A stretch of 46,358 nt of DNA from Syntrophomonadaceae bacterium. Lineage in GTDB: Bacteria; Bacillota; Syntrophomonadia; Syntrophomonadales; Syntrophomonadaceae. The stretch is from assembly GCA_028698695.1 (NCBI GenBank), contig JAQVWB010000002.1, positions 1 to 46,358 of the forward strand, written 5' to 3'. Both the position numbers and the translations under genes were made by a program. This document shows positions 1 through 8,643 of the stretch, one piece after another. The number at the start of each line of letters is the position of its first letter. Positions within the stretch are counted from its first letter, which is position 1. The notes under the pieces were generated by a model. It was not told the DNA's origin and searched no databases. It saw nothing but the letters and a program-made list of their open reading frames with translations.

Positions 1-246
1 ACTGAAATAGCTTGGGTTCTTCGTAGAATGATATACTGCTATGGCAGAAAAGATGCTCTGTTAAAAAAAGTGCCCATTGAAAGATTGTTTATGAATATAG
101 TAGATATTCTAAGGGTTTTCTTTCTCGTGTTGGATCACGGCGATCCCGATATCGATGAAAATATCAGGTTATACATTTCCGCGAAATTAACTGATGCTAC
201 TTGGGGTGTTAATTCTCGAACACGCGAATACTTGCATAAAATGTAA
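1..246 (+). CDS. C-terminal end of an unrecognised protein (5' end outside window)
   Basis: The reading frame is open from base 1 to the stop at 244-246. The first in-frame ATG is at 28, but nine codons upstream of it are also open, so this is probably the tail of a longer gene. The residues are mixed charged/hydrophobic, with a hydrophobic patch around IVDILRVFFLVL and no motif I recognise. A perfect intrinsic terminator follows 11 bases after the stop, which supports a real transcribed gene ending here. Function unknown. Confidence 0.45.
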   Translation, partial: TEIAWVLRRMIYCYGRKDALLKKVPIERLFMNIVDILRVFFLVLDHGDPDIDENIRLYISAKLTDATWGVNSRTREYLHKM

Positions 247-257
247 GTCCATCAAAG

Positions 258-282
258 AGCCGCTGTTCGAGCGGCTTTTTTT
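258..282 (+). terminator. Intrinsic terminator after the first ORF
   Basis: A 7-bp perfect stem AGCCGCT/AGCGGCT (258-264 with 270-276) has the 5-base loop GTTCG and is followed by six more T. It lies just after the stop codon at 246, as expected for a rho-independent terminator. Confidence 0.9.
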
Positions 283-286
283 ATGA

Positions 287-314
287 TTGTAATTAAACAT
301 TAATAAGTTAAAAT
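287..314 (+). promoter_or_regulatory. Possible sigma-A promoter for the UDG-like gene
   Basis: TTGTAA (287-292) and TAAAAT (309-314) are separated by 16 bases. They lie just downstream of the preceding terminator and 27 bases before the next ATG. The match is moderate and the region is AT-rich, so this is a candidate only. Confidence 0.35.
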
Positions 315-341
315 AGCGCTTAAAAACAAGGGGAGTTTTTC

Positions 342-956
342 ATGTCATTAAGCAGTCGTGAGAACAATATACGCAGAATAATTAATATGGAAGACCGTGT
401 ATGTAACTGTGACAGGTGTAAAAATGTAACTCCCTGTGTTAGAAAGCCATCATTAGGTAAAGGGGAGCTTGAACCTGAGTTATTACTGGTATTTGAAAGC
501 GAGAGTCTGAGTAGGGAAGAAGTACTAAAGCTAAGGAACATAATAAAAGAAGGTTTAAATATAGATAAAATTTATCATACCTATCTGGTCAGGTGCCAAC
601 CTAAAGTATGTACCAGTCGCAACAATGTAAACCATTATTCATTTCCAAGATTAATTGATAATGACTCTAATTGTCTGTTAACAGGACAGAGCTGCTCAGG
701 GATACCAGTGCCATCCAATAACGATGAAATAATAGCCTGCATGCCTTTTCTGATTGAGGAAATTCAGATTTTAAATCCAAAATATGTTCTGCTAATGGGA
801 GACCGTGTAAGTATGTTTGTTTTAAAATCATTTGGATATTATAATCATATAACAGAATCTTGCTATGAATATGAAAACATGAAAATTATGGTAACAGTAG
901 ACCATAATAAATTTTCAGACCATGAATGCCAGCTCTTAAAAATGCATCTGAATTAA
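342..956 (+). CDS. Divergent uracil-DNA-glycosylase-like (family 4/5 type) Fe-S protein
   Basis: A 204-residue protein starting at ATG 342 with SD AAGGGGAG at 328-335. The order of elements matches family 4 uracil-DNA glycosylases: an N-terminal CxxC pair (C23, C26), then GKGELEPELLLV in place of the usual GEGNPDA-LM-VGE segment, then YLVRCQPK (C85) where the family has YITN-VKCRPP, then ACMPFLIEEIQILNPKYVLLMG (C133) where it has C-P-L--QI-LI-P--IV-LG. C23, C26, C85 and C133 are therefore the likely 4Fe-4S ligands. The catalytic GEAPG loop is replaced by FESES (51-55) and the HPS/HPA motif by DHNKF (187-191). About 40 extra residues carrying C90, C111 and C118 sit between C85 and C133. The fold assignment is reasonably sure. 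Glycosylase activity is doubtful, and it may be a nucleic-acid-binding or sensor derivative. Confidence 0.6.
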   Translation: MSLSSRENNIRRIINMEDRVCNCDRCKNVTPCVRKPSLGKGELEPELLLVFESESLSREEVLKLRNIIKEGLNIDKIYHTYLVRCQPKVCTSRNNVNHYSFPRLIDNDSNCLLTGQSCSGIPVPSNNDEIIACMPFLIEEIQILNPKYVLLMGDRVSMFVLKSFGYYNHITESCYEYENMKIMVTVDHNKFSDHECQLLKMHLN

Positions 957-1423
957 TCTATCGAGTTAGTTTTTTATCAGAATCAGTAAGCGGTCATAAA
1001 TAAGATATTGGGAACAGGCTTTGGTAGTAAAGGTGTGAGAATTCGATTCCGTGTCGACTTTAATTCTACATTAATCTACAAACAAGTCAAGGCTCTTGCT
1101 GAAAAAATGCAAATATTTACGAAAGAGGAAGGTCAGGAAGATATTTTACTTTCATATATTCCTGATTAGGAAACTTGAGATATTAACAACCTTTCCCTGA
1201 TCCTTCATAACAGTTATTATCAATGTATGACTCTGGCACATATGGTTATATTTTTTATAGCACCGGATGTTTTATTGACACCGTAGTGTCCATATTGAGC
1301 TGATGAGTTATTTCTTTGTGTGGAAAAATGAAAGGGGGTAACGCATAATTAATTAACCAGGGAGATATTCTATGGTTATGTATTATCGTAATATTTAGGA
1401 AAAGAAAGGGGTATTGCTGCTAA
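957..1423 (+). other. Gene-poor stretch upstream of the pyrophosphatase gene
   Basis: This holds no ORF of normal size. It contains the possible relic at 1008-1169, a short dyad GACAC-cgta-GTGTC (1277-1290) beside a TTGACA (1275-1280) with no good -10 at the right distance, and an 8-codon ATG frame at 1372-1398 behind GGGAG. The leader of the pyrophosphatase mRNA probably lies here, but I cannot name a promoter or riboswitch in it. Confidence 0.4.
1008..1169 (+). pseudogene. Possible short ORF or gene relic
   Basis: The frame from TTG 1008 (or GTG 1035) to TAG 1167 encodes at most 53 residues. It looks protein-like (a basic RIRF/RVDF stretch, then an amphipathic KALAEKMQ segment and an acidic tail) rather than random. 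There is no ATG and no convincing SD at either start, and the frame is closed by a stop just upstream. It may be the 3' remnant of a lost gene or a small gene with a weak start. I do not recognise the family. Confidence 0.25.
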
Positions 1424-3865
1424 ATGAATTTTGTGTTATCAAACAAAGCAACCAAAGCATTAATGGGTATGTTTGCCAGCCTTATGATGCTTTTGGCATA
1501 TCCTGCGGTTGCACTGGCTGGTGAAGCCAACCTGGTTCTGCCAGTACTGGATTCAAATCAAAACAATCTTTTAATAATTGGTATAGTAGTTTGCATACTG
1601 GGTATGCTCTTTGGTTTATATCAATTTAAGAGAGTTGAAAAGTTTCAGGCTCATCAGTCCATGCTGGATGTCGCAGCCACCATTTATGAAACTTGTAAAA
1701 CCTATCTGTTGCAACAAGGTAAACTTCTTATAATCTTATTCGCCTTTATTGGTTTCTGTATTGCTTTCTATTTTGGATTCCTGCAGGAAATGCCGGTTAG
1801 TAGTGTTTTACTAATTCTGGCCTGGACTGTAATAGGCATTCTGGGTTCTTACAGTGTTGCCTGGTATGGAATTCGTATGAATACTTTGGCAAACAGTCGT
1901 ACGGCATTTGCTTCATTGGAAAGAAAGCCTTTAAAGGTTTTAAACATAGCTTTGGATGCCGGTATGAGTATAGGTGTTTTGCTGGTTTGCGTAGAATTAA
2001 TAATGATGTTAATCATTTTATTATTTGTTCCCCGTGAATTGGCTGGTGCAAGTTTCATCGGTTTTGCTATTGGTGAATCTTTAGGCGCCAGTGCTCTGCG
2101 TATTGCCGGTGGAATATTTACCAAGATAGCTGATATCGGTTCTGATTTAATGAAAATCGAATTTGGAATTAAAGAAGATGATCCGAGAAATCCTGGTGTT
2201 ATTGCTGACTGTACAGGTGATAACGCTGGTGATAGTGTAGGTCCTACTGCTGATGGTTTTGAAACTTATGGTGTTACCGGAGTTGCTTTGGTAACATTTA
2301 TAATTCTGGCTGTAGCTCCTGCCCTGCAAACAGCACTGTTAACCTGGATATTTGTTATGCGTGTAATGATGGTTATAACCTCGATTGCTTCCTTCTATAT
2401 CAACAAAGCTGTTTCTCAAGCCAGATTTGCTAACAGTGAAGATTTTGATTTTGAACAACCACTAACCAGCCTGGTTTGGATTACTTCTGTTATTTCCATA
2501 ACTGTTACTTTTGTAGCCAGTTACTACCTAATTGGACCAGCTTCTACAGTTAGTCCTGAATTACAGATTATTTGGTTGCCACTTGCAGCCATTATCAGTA
2601 TAGGAACCCTTGGAGCAGCTTTGGTTCCGGAGTTTGTTAAGGTATTTACCAGCCCTAATTCCAAGCATGTTGCGGAAGTTGTAAAGGCCTCCCGTGAAGG
2701 AGGAGCTTCCCTGAATATCTTATCCGGTCTGGTAGCCGGTAACTTTAGCGCCTTCTGGATTGGTATGGTCTTTTTAGGACTAATGTTTGCCGCTTATTTT
2801 ATTAGTGGATTCGGCTTAGCCTCTATAATGATCTATCCGTCCATATTTGCTTTCGGTTTGGTGGCTTTTGGTATGCTGGGAATGGGGCCTGTTACTATAG
2901 CAGTTGACAGCTACGGTCCGGTTACTGATAATGCACAATCAATTTATGAACTATCCTTAATTGAAACTCTGCCTGACATTGAAAAAAACATTAAAAAAGA
3001 GTTCGGTTTCCAGCCTGATTTTGAAAAAGGTAAATATTATCTGGAAGCTAATGACGGTGCCGGTAATACTTTTAAAGCTACTGCTAAACCGGTTTTAATT
3101 GGTACGGCTGTTGTTGGAGCTACCACGATGATTTTCTCCCTGATCCTGGTTATTCAGCAGGTATTGGATGTTGATCCGGCAACCATTTTAACTATACTCA
3201 ATCCATATACAATTTTAGGCTTCTTAGCAGGTGGAGCGGTTATATACTGGTTTACCGGAGCCTCAACTCAGGCAGTTACTACTGGTGCATATAGAGCAGT
3301 TCAGTACATTAAAAAGCATATAAATCTTGATCCCGATGCCAGTCAAAAAGCCAATACTGAAAACTCAGTTGAAGTGGTAAGAATTTGTACTCAGTATGCT
3401 CAGGCTGGTATGTTCAATATTTTTATAGCTATTTTCTCTTTTGCATTAGCGTTCGCTTTCCTGGCTGCACCAAAAACTACTGAAGATTCGGTAGCCTTGT
3501 TCGTAGCCTACTTGATTTCTATCGCAGTGTTTGGTTTGTTCCAGGCGGTATTTATGGCTAATGCCGGCGGTGCCTGGGATAATGCCAAGAAAGTAGTTGA
3601 AGTGGATTTACAGGAAAAGGGTACACCATTACATGATGCTACCGTTGTTGGTGACACTGTAGGCGACCCGTTTAAAGATACTTCTTCAGTTGCTTTGAAT
3701 CCAATTATTAAATTCACCACTTTGTTTGGTTTGCTGGCCATGGAAATTGCTATCGATGATGCCTTTAGAGATATTGCACCATATATAGGGATAGCATTCC
3801 TGGCAATTGCAATATTCTTCGTATGGCGTTCCTTCTATGGTATGAGGATTCCTTCCGGAGATTAA
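1424..3865 (+). CDS. hppA: Membrane-bound proton-translocating pyrophosphatase
   Basis: An 813-residue polytopic membrane protein that hydrolyses cytoplasmic PPi and pumps cations (H+, possibly Na+) outward. Family signatures are present in order: the RMNTLANSRTA segment, GGIFTKIADIGSDL, DDPRNPGVIAD followed by DCTGDNAGDSVG (about residues 250-275), YGPVTDNAQSIYE, GNTFKAT (K551), GGAWDNAKK and GDTVGDPFKDTS. Lysine at the position occupied by Ala in K+-dependent enzymes predicts a K+-independent pump. The N-terminus carries a signal-like hydrophobic stretch ending ALAGEA that many family members lack. ATG 1424 is preceded by GGGG at 1408-1411, and a TAA at 1421 excludes a longer start. The gene is monocistronic, ending in a strong terminator. 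A PPi-conserving pump suits an organism spending ATP on fatty-acid activation (inference). Confidence 0.95.
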   Translation: MNFVLSNKATKALMGMFASLMMLLAYPAVALAGEANLVLPVLDSNQNNLLIIGIVVCILGMLFGLYQFKRVEKFQAHQSMLDVAATIYETCKTYLLQQGKLLIILFAFIGFCIAFYFGFLQEMPVSSVLLILAWTVIGILGSYSVAWYGIRMNTLANSRTAFASLERKPLKVLNIALDAGMSIGVLLVCVELIMMLIILLFVPRELAGASFIGFAIGESLGASALRIAGGIFTKIADIGSDLMKIEFGIKEDDPRNPGVIADCTGDNAGDSVGPTADGFETYGVTGVALVTFIILAVAPALQTALLTWIFVMRVMMVITSIASFYINKAVSQARFANSEDFDFEQPLTSLVWITSVISITVTFVASYYLIGPASTVSPELQIIWLPLAAIISIGTLGAALVPEFVKVFTSPNSKHVAEVVKASREGGASLNILSGLVAGNFSAFWIGMVFLGLMFAAYFISGFGLASIMIYPSIFAFGLVAFGMLGMGPVTIAVDSYGPVTDNAQSIYELSLIETLPDIEKNIKKEFGFQPDFEKGKYYLEANDGAGNTFKATAKPVLIGTAVVGATTMIFSLILVIQQVLDVDPATILTILNPYTILGFLAGGAVIYWFTGASTQAVTTGAYRAVQYIKKHINLDPDASQKANTENSVEVVRICTQYAQAGMFNIFIAIFSFALAFAFLAAPKTTEDSVALFVAYLISIAVFGLFQAVFMANAGGAWDNAKKVVEVDLQEKGTPLHDATVVGDTVGDPFKDTSSVALNPIIKFTTLFGLLAMEIAIDDAFRDIAPYIGIAFLAIAIFFVWRSFYGMRIPSGD

Positions 3866-3894
3866 TCAATTGTTCGAAAACCAAATATAAAGCA

Positions 3895-3942
3895 GGGCTG
3901 TTTCTAAAGCGATTATCGCTGGTGAAACAGCCCTTTTTTTTT
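3895..3942 (+). terminator. Strong intrinsic terminator of hppA
   Basis: A 10-bp stem GGGCTGTTTC/GAAACAGCCC (3895-3904 with 3924-3933) encloses a second hairpin AGCGA-TTA-TCGCT (3908-3920). Nine T follow (3934-3942). It begins 30 bases after the hppA stop. Confidence 0.92.
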
Positions 3943-4101
3943 GCTCCGGACATAGCCGGATTCAGAGGAAATATAACATCATAACGAAGTCTTGCTGATT
4001 TATGGAAATACTTAACTGCTTGTGGTTGGTCAATCCAGTTCTTTTGGGGGGAGAGTTTGAATAAAAATTGTTCAATAAGGATATGTTGGAGGACAACCGC
4101 A

Positions 4102-6807
4102 ATGTCAGCAATTATATTCCATCAGATGAACAGAGAAGAGGTTTTGATATCTCTAAAAACATCTCATGAGGGGTTATCAGAAAATGAGGTAAACAGAAGA
4201 CAGCAACTTTATCCCAATAAGCTGCCGGGCGGTAATGCAATAAGCCCTGTCAGCATGCTTTTAAATCAATTTACAGATACTATGGTTTTAGTATTATTGG
4301 GAGCAGCAGTTATTTCCGGTGCTATTGGTGCAATGGTTGATACACTTACTATTCTGGCTATTATCGTGCTTAATGCTGTATTAGGCTTTATTCAGGAGTA
4401 CCGGGCGGAAAGATCTTTGGAAGAGATTAAACAATTGACTTCTCCTGCAGCAATTGTAATACGGGGTAATAAACGCTATAAGGTGGAGGCATCTTCGTTG
4501 GTGCCAGGAGATATAGTTATATTGGAAACCGGGGACAAAATACCGGCAGACGCCCGTTTGTTGACAGCCTACAGCATGGGAGTCGATGAGTCTGCTTTAA
4601 CTGGAGAATCTATAGCAGTTGAAAAAGATGCAGATAATATACTGGCAGAGGAAACTTCACTGGCAGAAAGAATCAATATGGTTTTTATGGGTACATCAAT
4701 TGTTCGCGGACGAGGTACCGCAGTTGTAGTTGCTACGGGCATCGATACCATAGTAGGTGAAATAGCTCAAATGATTCAGCAAACGGTTAAGAATATGACT
4801 CCTTTACAACGAAAGTTGGATCAACTGGGTAAGAATTTAATTGCTGTTTGTATTGTAGTATGTGCAAGCGTAGCTATGTTGGGTATATATCGGGGAGAAC
4901 CTGTAATGGCTATGTTGTTAACGGGTATAAGTCTGGCGGTTGCAGCTATTCCGGAAGGACTACCAGCTATTGTTACTATAGTTCTGGCCGTAGGGGTCCA
5001 AAGAATGGCTAAACAAAACGCCGTTATTCGAAAACTGCCAGCAGTTGAAACTCTGGGTTGCACAACAGTTATTTGTTCTGATAAAACTGGCACTCTTACT
5101 CAAAACCGAATGACAGTTACGCGAGTATCCACTTTTGACGATATATATGAAATTAGAATGGATAATAATATTCCCGAGTTTATAAACCTTTCCAATACGG
5201 CTTTAAATATAAAGGACCCGGTTATGGATAGATTATTGAAGGTAGCTTATCATTGTAACAATGCTGTCAGTGAATTCAAACAGAATGGAAATTTTAGTGG
5301 AGATCCAACAGAAATAGCATTAAAAAAATTAGCTGATAAAGAAGGAGTTAATAAATCTGTTAAGCGATTATTGGAAATCCCTTTTGATTCAGATCGAAAA
5401 CGAATGAGTGTAATCGTTGAGGATAACGACCAGGTATTACTTTATTGTAAAGGGGCTTTGGATAGCTTAATACCTTTATGTTCTTCTATCTATAAACAAG
5501 GGAAAATACAAAAATTATCCCGTCATGATTTACAGCAATTTATAGAGTTGCAAAGTAAATGGGCTGCAGAAGCCCTTAGGGTATTAGGCTTTGCTTACCG
5601 GGAATTAAAAAACACAGAAGCGGGCAATTGTACTGAAGAAGAATTAGAAAACAATTTAGTATTATTGGGGATAGTAGGAATGATTGATCCTCCGCGACCT
5701 GGAGTAGCAGATTCGGTAGCTGTTTGTCAACAAGCTGGCATAATACCAATTATGATAACTGGAGATCACCCCGATACTGCTCTGGCTATAGGCAGGATGA
5801 CTGGTATTACGAACCAAAATGAGGTTATAAACGGGATACAAATTGATAAAATGTCCGACAGGGAGTTATATGACCGGGCTCTAAAAAGTCGTGTATTTGC
5901 CCGTGTTACCCCTCAGCATAAGTTTAGGATTGTAACTGTAATGCAAAAGCGACGGCAAGTCGTAGCTATGACTGGAGATGGGGTTAATGATGCTCCGGCA
6001 GTTAAAGCTGCTGATATTGGAGTTGCCATGGGCAAGACTGGTACTGAAGTAACTCGTGAAGCTTCATGTATGGTTTTAACTGATGATAATTTTTCCACTA
6101 TTGTTGCAGCGGTTTATGAAGGCAGGGCCATTTATGATAATATTCGCAAGTTCCTCAGATATTTGTTAGGATGCAATATTGGTGAGATACTGGTAATGTT
6201 CCTCGCATCACTTCTATGTATGCCACTACCCTTGTTGCCAATTCAAATACTCTGGGTTAATCTGATAACTGATGGTTTGCCGGCAATGGCTCTGGGAATG
6301 GAACCGCCGGAAAAAGGAATTATGGAACGACCTCCGCGACCTGTAAATGAAAGTATATTTGCCCGGGGGTTGGGATGGAAAGTTTTTAATCGGGGGATAT
6401 TTATAGCAGTAATAACGCTCACCAGTTTTATTACAGGTATGCTTTATTGCAAAATGAATGCAATTAATGATTTGAGTTTACCACAAACAATGGCCTTGAC
6501 TACTCTGGTATTATCACAGTTATGTTATGTTTTTGAATGTCGATCTGAAACCCGGTCGCCGTTTGAATTAGGAATTGGCGGCAATAGATTTTTGCTGGCA
6601 GCAGTTTTTTGTTCGTTAATTATGCAGCTAATTGTGTTATATACACCTTTTGCCCAAAAAATATTCCATACAGTAGCCCTGAATTCATGGCAATGGGCTG
6701 TAATTATATCTCTGTCATCGTCCAGATTGTTATTTGCCTATATCAGATATTTAAGCAGAAGAATTTTTGTTTCAGGCTCTAATTATGTTAAAATTAATGC
6801 CAGATAG
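4102..6807 (+). CDS. P-type Ca2+-transporting ATPase (P2A, SERCA-like)
   Basis: A cation-exporting ATPase of the plasma membrane. I place the start at ATG 4102 because GGAGG (4088-4092) precedes it by 9 bases; the frame extends to TTG 4057 without an SD. Length from 4102 is 901 residues. Visible motifs: actuator TGES (167-170), M4 PEGLP (284-288), phosphorylation site DKTGTLT (D327), nucleotide-domain KGALD, and hinge TGDGVND (624-630). Calcium-ligand segments match SERCA: NIGE in M5 (N692, E695), NLITDG in M6 (N720, T723, D724) and a Glu in M8 (FECRSE). Both transport sites therefore look intact, favouring Ca2+ over Mn2+ or Na+. It stands alone between the hppA terminator and the yicC operon. 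Substrate is by family inference. Confidence 0.93.
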   Translation: MSAIIFHQMNREEVLISLKTSHEGLSENEVNRRQQLYPNKLPGGNAISPVSMLLNQFTDTMVLVLLGAAVISGAIGAMVDTLTILAIIVLNAVLGFIQEYRAERSLEEIKQLTSPAAIVIRGNKRYKVEASSLVPGDIVILETGDKIPADARLLTAYSMGVDESALTGESIAVEKDADNILAEETSLAERINMVFMGTSIVRGRGTAVVVATGIDTIVGEIAQMIQQTVKNMTPLQRKLDQLGKNLIAVCIVVCASVAMLGIYRGEPVMAMLLTGISLAVAAIPEGLPAIVTIVLAVGVQRMAKQNAVIRKLPAVETLGCTTVICSDKTGTLTQNRMTVTRVSTFDDIYEIRMDNNIPEFINLSNTALNIKDPVMDRLLKVAYHCNNAVSEFKQNGNFSGDPTEIALKKLADKEGVNKSVKRLLEIPFDSDRKRMSVIVEDNDQVLLYCKGALDSLIPLCSSIYKQGKIQKLSRHDLQQFIELQSKWAAEALRVLGFAYRELKNTEAGNCTEEELENNLVLLGIVGMIDPPRPGVADSVAVCQQAGIIPIMITGDHPDTALAIGRMTGITNQNEVINGIQIDKMSDRELYDRALKSRVFARVTPQHKFRIVTVMQKRRQVVAMTGDGVNDAPAVKAADIGVAMGKTGTEVTREASCMVLTDDNFSTIVAAVYEGRAIYDNIRKFLRYLLGCNIGEILVMFLASLLCMPLPLLPIQILWVNLITDGLPAMALGMEPPEKGIMERPPRPVNESIFARGLGWKVFNRGIFIAVITLTSFITGMLYCKMNAINDLSLPQTMALTTLVLSQLCYVFECRSETRSPFELGIGGNRFLLAAVFCSLIMQLIVLYTPFAQKIFHTVALNSWQWAVIISLSSSRLLFAYIRYLSRRIFVSGSNYVKINAR

Positions 6808-6857
6808 TATAATTATGCCACCATTAACAGCAACAGCTTTTACAGGAGGAATATGCA

Positions 6858-7736
6858 TTGGTAAAAAGTATGACTGGCTTTGGCAGGAATCAATTAACTG
6901 ATAATGGTTATACAGTATCCTGCGAGATAAGGAGTGTTAATCACCGTTATTTGGATACCAACATTCGTTTATCCAGACGCTATTCCAGTCTGGAAGAATT
7001 GATTATCGAATCTATAAAAAAATATGTTACACGGGGACGAATTGAAATTTCCATTAATATTGAAAGAATTGAAGGCGCCAACAGAAATATCAAGGTTGAC
7101 AAAGAATTGGCCTTAACCTATTATAGTAATCTAAAGGAAATTGCAGAAATACTTAACATTTCTGAGCAAATAAAAGCAATTGACATATTTAGATTACCGG
7201 AAGTCTTTAATCTGGAAGATGAAGAAGAAGACCTCGAAAAATTGTGGTCAGTATTAAATCTTTGTATTGATGTTGCTATGCAGGATTTAACTGTCATGCG
7301 GGACCGGGAAGGCCAAAATTTGGCTAAAGATATCCTGATGCGAAATAATCTAATAGCCGGCATGGTTGAAGAACTGGAAGCACGATCACCACTGGTGGTT
7401 AAGGAGCATACTGAAAAGATCCGCCATAGAATCTCAGAATTAATATCTCAGGAATTAATTGACGAACAGCGTATTTTACAGGAAGCAGCTATATTTGCTG
7501 ATCGTACCAGCGTAACCGAAGAAATTGTAAGGTTAAAAAGCCATGTAAATCATTTGATAGTTTTGATGGACGAGCCTGATTCCAATGGCCGGAAATGTGA
7601 CTTTCTTGTACAGGAGATGTTTAGGGAAGTAAATACCATTGCCTCCAAGGCCAATGATATCGAAATGAATAAAATCGTAGTTAACGCCAAAGCTGAACTG
7701 GAAAAAATACGCGAACAATTACAAAATATTGAATAG
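6858..7736 (+). CDS. yicC: YicC/YloC-family endoribonuclease
   Basis: A 292-residue cytoplasmic protein. The start is TTG 6858 behind AGGAGGA (6844-6850), which gives the family-typical N-terminus MVKSMTGFGR. The in-between ATG at 6853 is out of frame. The C-terminus has the conserved segments EEIVRLKSHV, KCDFLVQEMFREVNTIASK and a final AKAELEKIREQLQN-type helix. Members of this family (YicC in E. coli, YloC in B. subtilis) are endoribonucleases. First gene of the operon running to metK, in the same position as yloC upstream of remA-gmk in Firmicutes. Confidence 0.93.
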   Translation: MVKSMTGFGRNQLTDNGYTVSCEIRSVNHRYLDTNIRLSRRYSSLEELIIESIKKYVTRGRIEISINIERIEGANRNIKVDKELALTYYSNLKEIAEILNISEQIKAIDIFRLPEVFNLEDEEEDLEKLWSVLNLCIDVAMQDLTVMRDREGQNLAKDILMRNNLIAGMVEELEARSPLVVKEHTEKIRHRISELISQELIDEQRILQEAAIFADRTSVTEEIVRLKSHVNHLIVLMDEPDSNGRKCDFLVQEMFREVNTIASKANDIEMNKIVVNAKAELEKIREQLQNIE

Positions 7737-7740
7737 AAAT

Positions 7741-7773
7741 AGGAGGTGGACCGGGTTATACCGGTAAATTATG
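7741..7773 (+). promoter_or_regulatory. remA ribosome-binding site with a hairpin in the spacer
   Basis: The SD AGGAGGTGG (7741-7749) is followed at once by a perfect 5-bp hairpin, ACCGG/CCGGT (7750-7754 with 7761-7765), loop GTTATA. Five bases, AAATT (7766-7770 including the hairpin edge), then lead to ATG 7771. Folding the hairpin reduces an unusable 21-base spacing to about 5 bases. The dyad and distances are seen directly; the effect on translation is inferred. Confidence 0.6.
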
Positions 7774-8028
7774 GACATTAAGCTTGTGAACATTGGATTC
7801 GGGAATATTGTAGCCGCCAATAGAATTGTCGCGATTGTAAGTCCTGAATCAGCACCCATTAAAAGAATTATTCAGGAAGCCAGGGAGAAAGGAGTTCTTA
7901 TTGATGCCACTTATGGCAGAAGAACCAGAGCTGTAATTATAGCAGATAGTGCTCATGTTATTCTGTCGGCAGTACAACCGGAAACAGTGGCTAATCGTTT
8001 GTCATCCAAGGATACAGACGAAGCTTAA
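7771..8028 (+). CDS. remA: RemA/DUF370 DNA-binding regulatory protein
   Basis: An 85-residue protein beginning MDIKLVNIGFGN, with the family segment IVAIVSPESAPIKR and the GRRTRAVIIADS motif. In B. subtilis RemA is an oligomeric DNA-binding activator of matrix and osmoprotection genes; here only the family is certain. The start is constrained: a TAA at 7765 sits in frame just before ATG 7771. The only good SD, AGGAGGTGG (7741-7749), lies 21 bases upstream, and a 16-base hairpin in the spacer brings it closer (separate entry). The gene lies between yicC and gmk as in many Firmicutes. Confidence 0.92.
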   Translation: MDIKLVNIGFGNIVAANRIVAIVSPESAPIKRIIQEAREKGVLIDATYGRRTRAVIIADSAHVILSAVQPETVANRLSSKDTDEA

Positions 8029-8050
8029 ACCATTTATAAGGAGTTGCGAC

Positions 8051-8638
8051 ATGTCCAGAAAGGGTATTCTTTTTGTGTTATCCGGACCTTCGGGTGTGGG
8101 CAAGGGGACTATCAGAGAAAAATTATTAGCGGACAGGAGTGACATTCAGGTTTCAATATCGGCTACCACAAGGCCACCACGTGTTGATGAACTTAATGGG
8201 GTGCATTATTTTTTTATGGATGAAGCATCGTTTATACTCAAACAGACCAGAGGTGAGTTTCTGGAATCTGCTAAAGTTTATTCCAATATGTATGGTACCC
8301 CCAGAAATTTTGTGGTAGCTAACCTCATAAACGGCAAGGATGTGCTTTTGGAGATTGATATTCAGGGTGCCCTGCAGGTAAAAGAGAAGATGCCTGAGGG
8401 AATCTTTATTTTTATATCACCACCTACAATTGAGGATTTATTACTAAGATTATGTAAACGGGGCAAGGACTCACTTGAAAGCATAGAAGAACGAATGGCC
8501 TCATGTCGTGAGGAAATGTCTTATATGCCGGATTATGATTATGTAGTTATTAATGATAATTTGGATGAAGCAGTCAAAAGAGTTGAAGCTATAATAATAG
8601 CCGAACGTTGCAAAACCAGGAATCTTATTTTGGAGTGA
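8051..8638 (+). CDS. gmk: Guanylate kinase
   Basis: Converts GMP (and dGMP) plus ATP to GDP plus ADP in the cytoplasm. The P-loop GPSGVGKGT is at residues 12-20, followed by the GMP-binding SATTRPPR and GVHYFFMD segments and the lid region. The start is ATG 8051 with AAGGAG at 8038-8043, 7 bases away; the frame is open further upstream to 7949, but that would overlap remA. The 195-residue length from 8051 is normal. Lies between remA and rpoZ, the standard Firmicutes order. Confidence 0.95.
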   Translation: MSRKGILFVLSGPSGVGKGTIREKLLADRSDIQVSISATTRPPRVDELNGVHYFFMDEASFILKQTRGEFLESAKVYSNMYGTPRNFVVANLINGKDVLLEIDIQGALQVKEKMPEGIFIFISPPTIEDLLLRLCKRGKDSLESIEERMASCREEMSYMPDYDYVVINDNLDEAVKRVEAIIIAERCKTRNLILE

Positions 8639-8643
8639 TAAAT

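Noticed and set aside
1372..1398. 8-codon leader peptide before hppA
   Set aside because: It has a fair SD (GGGAG) but eight codons with no regulatory codon run and no attenuator are not enough to support it.
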